Below the pieces are notes generated by a model. The model made no database searches. It was given only the letters and a program-made list of their open reading frames with translations, and was not told where the DNA came from. Below are positions 51,905 through 54,848 of a stretch of DNA of 54,848 bases, one piece after another. The stretch comes from Pseudomarimonas arenosa (lineage in GTDB: Bacteria > Pseudomonadota > Gammaproteobacteria > Xanthomonadales > Xanthomonadaceae). Within the stretch, counting starts at the first letter, position 1, and each line of letters starts with the position of its first letter. A program made the translations under genes and the position numbers. The stretch lies in the NCBI RefSeq assembly GCF_014841215.1, contig NZ_JACYTR010000029.1, positions 1 through 54,848 of the forward strand. Reading direction: 5' to 3'.

Positions 51905-52833
51905 GCAGCGCCCCGCTGCTTAACATCTCGTTGAACCAGATCGCGATATCCCTGCTGCAGTCGCGCAATCATCGCCCGCCCTGCAGGCGTGGCCGAGCCC
52001 AGCTGGCGACCGTCCACCGCGCACACCGGCACCAGGCCAGCAAAGGTGCCGGTGACGAAGGCCTCGTCGGCGCCGTACACGTCGGTCAGGCTGAAGCGCT
52101 TTTCAAACGCCGGAATGCCAAGCTCACGGCAGGCGGTCAGCACCTTGCTGCGGGTGATGCCGCCGAGGCAGTACTCGCCGCTTGAGGTCCAGACTTCGCC
52201 GCGTCGTACGATAAAAAAGTGAGTCGAGTTGCAGGTGGCGACAAAGCCGTGCGGATCGAGCATCAGCGCCTCGTCGGCACCGGCGGTGTAGGCCTGGATG
52301 CAGGCGGTGATGCAGTTGAGTTTGCTGTGGCTGTTGAGCTTGGGATCCTGCACGTCGGGGTAGCCCCGCCTCACGTGCACGGTAAACAGGCGCAGGCCGG
52401 TCTCCAGAGTGGCGGGCAGGGGCGTCTTGTACTCGGGCAGGATCACCACGGTCGCCGGGCCAACGCACACCCGCGGATCCTGGTACGGCGTGCGTTTCAG
52501 GCCGCGGGTGACCATCAGGCGAATATGCACGCCGTCCTGCATCTGATTGCTGCTCAGCGTTTGATAGATGGCGTCGGTCAGCGCTTCACGCGTGAGCCCG
52601 ATGTTAAGCAGCAGGGCGCGCGCGCCTTCGTAGAGTCGATCGAGGTGCTCATCGAGAAACACCGGATGTCCGCCGACCACGCGTAGGCCCTCCCACACGC
52701 CGTCGCCCAGCACAAAGCCGCTGTCGAGCACCGAGACGGTGGCCTGCTCGCGTGGCTTGAGTTCGCCGTTAAGCCAGACCTGGATGGCCGCGTTGCGCGG
52801 GTCATCGACATAATCGTGCGTGCCATGCGTCAT
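51901..52833 (-). CDS. Class-IV PLP aminotransferase (branched-chain/D-amino-acid type)
   Basis: 310 residues. Fold-type IV motifs: VSVLDSGFVLGDGVWEGLRV near the N-terminus, the PLP-lysine in DPKLNSHSKLNCITACIQA (Lys of HSKLN), and ADEALMLDPHGFVATCNSTHFFIVR plus GITRSKVLTACRELGI downstream. It would exchange an amino group between branched-chain or D-amino acids and 2-oxo acids; the choice is not settled. The start at 52833 follows GGAGG at 6 nt; an upstream frame to 52908 is not supported. It is followed by the sulfotransferase-like gene with ATGA overlap. Confidence 0.92.
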   Translation of the reverse strand: MTHGTHDYVDDPRNAAIQVWLNGELKPREQATVSVLDSGFVLGDGVWEGLRVVGGHPVFLDEHLDRLYEGARALLLNIGLTREALTDAIYQTLSSNQMQDGVHIRLMVTRGLKRTPYQDPRVCVGPATVVILPEYKTPLPATLETGLRLFTVHVRRGYPDVQDPKLNSHSKLNCITACIQAYTAGADEALMLDPHGFVATCNSTHFFIVRRGEVWTSSGEYCLGGITRSKVLTACRELGIPAFEKRFSLTDVYGADEAFVTGTFAGLVPVCAVDGRQLGSATPAGRAMIARLQQGYRDLVQRDVKQRGAA

Positions 52834-52957
52834 CGAGTGCCTCCGAAGCAATCCAGCCGCGAGGCGCGGCCGTCGGGAATGATCCCATTGTTGCGCCGGC
52901 TGTTGCACCCTCGGCTGGCTGCGCGAGTTGAGCTAGCGGTTCGTAAGGGCTTGTCTC

Positions 52958-53250
52958 CCCCTACCCAGGAACCTCGCTATGCGAGGCCCCTGGGCAGGAA
53001 AAGATCGGCTCCCCAACCCCACCCCGGCCCTCCCCGAACATCGGGGAGGGAGTTCCGGGGCACCAGCCGGCGCGCGTTGTCAGTGCGCATCGATCTCTCC
53101 CGCGAGGGGAGAGGGGAGCGCACAGTTAACTAAGCCCAGGTGCGAGCGGAAATGGTGCGGCCGACTGGGCCCTGGCAGCAGGGGGAGCGCGCGGCGAACA
53201 AAGCCCCTCTCCCCTCGCGGGAGCGGGGTTGGGTAGAGGGGGAACCCAAT
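52958..53250. repeat. Composite GC-rich palindromic repeat (copy B) and neighbouring palindromes
   Basis: Holds the same string of elements as 33605-33768, inverted: stem CCTACCCAGG...CCTGGGCAGG (52958-52998), CCAACCCCACCCC, CCTCCCCGA/TCGGGGAGG (about 53031-53051), then further stretches CCCTCTCCCCTCGCGGGAG near 53203-53222. No gene is supported in 52834-53308. A possible hairpin, GCCCGC/GCGGGC, near 53269-53300 may end the porin transcript on the minus strand. Confidence 0.7.
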
Positions 53251-53308
53251 CCTGGCCGATTGCTGCCTGCCCGCAACAAGGTGTCACACCTATCGCGGGC
53301 GCTGAGGA

Positions 53309-54559
53309 TCAGAACTGATAGCCAACGCCCAGGTTGATCCGATCATCGCCATCGCCTCCATTGGGCAGGCTCTGGAACTGATAGTCGGCCTTCAACACTA
53401 CGTTTGGATGCGGCCAGAAGTTGACCCCGACATCAGTCTGCTGGAACTCACTGTCGATTCGATCGCCGGCACGGTTGTCCCATTCGTTGTAGCGCGCAAA
53501 CACGCCCCAGTGCTTGTTGAACTGGTACGAGGGTTCGATGAAGTATCCCTTCTGCACGTCGGCACCCAGCGAGCGCGGGCCGGCACCGTCTAGATTCCAG
53601 CGTGCCCAGAGCGCTTTCAGGCCGAAACCATTCACGTTCCAAATGGCGTGGGCACTCCACAGGTCGGCGCCACCGGCGAGCGGATCCTGGCTTTGGGTGA
53701 TGTCTTCCTGACGCTGATAGTTGGCCGCCAACTGCAGACCCGGAATCGGCAGGTAACGCAGACGGAAGGTGTAGGCGAGGTCATCGGCCAGTGCTTCCGC
53801 GACCTTCTGTCGGCCATTGCGAACAGCGTAGTTCGAGCTTGCTGAAGTGGCCAGACCAGAGTGCACGGCGGCATCCCAACGCAGGCTGGGGCTGAACTCG
53901 CCGCTTAGCGAGGCGCCGGCTTCCCACCAGGTGGTGGGGATGATGCGGCTTTCGATCGGGTTGCGTTCCACGCCGTAGAAGGTCGGTGGCTCGTGCACTT
54001 CGTTGAGCATGCCGATCGGCAGCAGGAACAGGCCGGCTTTGGTGCGCAGCGAGGAATTGATATCGAACTCGATATAGGCCTGTTCAAGCTCGACCTCGCC
54101 CGGGGCGCCGTCGCCAGCCAGTGAATGCTCAAGTTCAAGCTCGGTGTTCAGCCGAACGCGGTCGCTGAACTGATGGCCGAAGAACAGCACGAAGCGATGA
54201 AAATCGATCTGGTCGGCATCGCCGCCGTTGTAGTGCAGTTCGCCGTAGCCGCCGATCTGAGTGTTCTCGGCCCATTCCGATTTGCTTGGCGGTCGGTCGA
54301 GAATTTCCTGCACCGAGGCGTCGGTCTCAGCAATCAGCTGCTCATTGGCGACCAGCTTCTGCTCGGTGGCCTGCGACTGCTGCTCTTGCTTGGCGACGTT
54401 CTGCTGAGTGGATTGCAGCTGTTGCTTCAGCGCTTCGATCTCGGCCTGCTGCTTCTGCACCAGCTGCCACAGCTCTTCCATCGAGGGGGTGTTGGCGGCG
54501 CCGGCCTGGGCGCAGGCCAGCAGGGCGGCGATGCCGCAGGCCAAGGGCAAACGATTCAT
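53309..54559 (-). CDS. Outer-membrane porin with N-terminal coiled coil
   Basis: 416 residues. A signal peptide ends near residue 22 (ACAQAGAA). A Gln-rich coiled coil follows at about 25-85 (LVQKQQAEIEALKQQLQ), then a beta-barrel of about 16 strands (from IGGYGELHYNGGDADQI), ending in the C-terminal aromatic INLGVGYQF typical of BAM substrates. The coiled coil and the barrel style resemble OprP/OprO or DUF3138-like porins; substrate choice (phosphate, zinc or other) is unknown. The start at 54559 fits GGAG nine bases before it; 54568 is too near the GGAG. Confidence 0.87.
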   Translation of the reverse strand: MNRLPLACGIAALLACAQAGAANTPSMEELWQLVQKQQAEIEALKQQLQSTQQNVAKQEQQSQATEQKLVANEQLIAETDASVQEILDRPPSKSEWAENTQIGGYGELHYNGGDADQIDFHRFVLFFGHQFSDRVRLNTELELEHSLAGDGAPGEVELEQAYIEFDINSSLRTKAGLFLLPIGMLNEVHEPPTFYGVERNPIESRIIPTTWWEAGASLSGEFSPSLRWDAAVHSGLATSASSNYAVRNGRQKVAEALADDLAYTFRLRYLPIPGLQLAANYQRQEDITQSQDPLAGGADLWSAHAIWNVNGFGLKALWARWNLDGAGPRSLGADVQKGYFIEPSYQFNKHWGVFARYNEWDNRAGDRIDSEFQQTDVGVNFWPHPNVVLKADYQFQSLPNGGDGDDRINLGVGYQF

Positions 54560-54594
54560 CGGCTTCATCTCCAGGGTGCTTGTGTAAAGCGAAT

Positions 54595-54615
54595 TGCAAA
54601 CGCGAACGGTTTGCA
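54595..54615. promoter_or_regulatory. Inverted repeat upstream of the porin gene
   Basis: TGCAAAC and GTTTGCA flank a 7-bp spacer, 36 bp before the porin start. It is followed upstream by GCGAATCG and related bases. A dimeric repressor or activator could bind here, but I do not recognise a consensus. The rest of 54616-54726 is non-coding. Confidence 0.45.
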
Positions 54616-54726
54616 TCCGTGAATGTTAACGATTCGCAAATGTGCGATCAAGCACTCCCGCGTGACCAAGCCGGCGTGGCGCTCGGCGTCACTCCCGGGG
54701 ATCTGTGCAGCGGGCTGCCTTGAATC

Positions 54727-54747
54727 TAACCCGGATATTTCATGAGG
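54727..54747 (+). repeat. TAACCCGGATAT-family motif near window end
   Basis: Carries the same motif as the right ends of the 119-bp repeats (5-123 and 37832-37950), but on the plus strand and without the rest of that repeat in view. Nothing else is supported from 54748 to the window end. Confidence 0.6.
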
Positions 54748-54848
54748 TCGCGCCGAAAGATCCGGCAATTCCAAGCGGGGCGAGAGTTTCGACCGATGGT
54801 GTTGAGATAACAGAGTGTTCGCGATCTTTCGGCGCTGGCACGGCCCTC

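Overview
The window is high-GC Gram-negative chromosome. It most resembles a gammaproteobacterium of the Lysobacterales/Xanthomonadales. Reasons: a TonB-dependent receptor and porin, a Lys-C-like exported serine protease, cbpA-cbpM, ahpF/ahpC with an OxyR-type promoter, a PA0069-type radical SAM protein, a GTAG-type REP/RAYT system, and many short palindromic repeats between genes. The order-level assignment is inferred from gene content, not from a marker gene. I see no prophage, integrase, CRISPR array, rRNA or replication origin.

Layout. 1-600: repeats, then tRNA-Pro(GGG) at 605-681. 0.7-11 kb: a chemoreceptor; a 165-bp element made of consecutive perfect hairpins; a divergent pair of exported c-heme proteins (a di-heme oxidoreductase and a hydrazine-synthase-alpha-like protein); a large TonB-dependent receptor. 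11-15 kb: an exported beta-propeller, an unlisted 21-codon Arg-rich ORF with its own Shine-Dalgarno and terminator, and a crystallin/glycine-zipper envelope protein. 15-19 kb: a glutathione S-transferase and a three-gene operon of two unknown proteins plus a fatty-acid desaturase. 19-30 kb: an exported trypsin-like protease, an RND efflux pair without an outer-membrane channel, an FMN reductase, a cupin, an AsmA protein, and a SpoIIE-type phosphatase preceded by an unlisted 58-residue membrane protein. 30-38 kb: cbpA-cbpM, ahpF and ahpC, a radical SAM protein, and a divergent EamA transporter/LysR regulator pair. 38-48 kb: an RcnB-like protein, an ABC-2 exporter, a Reg_prop propeller, two small envelope proteins and a 1041-residue subtilase. 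48-51.2 kb: an orphan Rhs toxin tip (frameshifted), a membrane immunity candidate, a truncated duplicate of a REP-associated transposase (RAYT), the intact RAYT, and an array of its REP hairpins. 51.2-54.8 kb: a sulfotransferase/class-IV aminotransferase pair, repeats and a porin.

Most striking signals. (1) Three genes around the RAYT (immunity candidate, RAYT, sulfotransferase) end on a TAG that lies inside the GTAG head of a REP hairpin. Two other genes (ahpF, EamA transporter) end on a TAA at the head of a second repeat family, TAACCCGGAyAT. (2) A 255-bp unit carrying a REP pair and the 5' end of the RAYT is duplicated; the rest of the RAYT copy is replaced by four 23-bp tandem repeats. 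(3) The Rhs tip carries a one-base frameshift, and its restored stop overlaps the immunity gene as GTGA. (4) Three exported multidomain proteins from separate loci end in the same short tail, F-x-x-G-F-E. (5) The hairpin-array element at 3534-3698. (6) A 119-bp sequence is present twice, 37.8 kb apart, with one mismatch. (7) Two short genes escaped ORF-length cut-offs (14189-14254 and 30201-30377).
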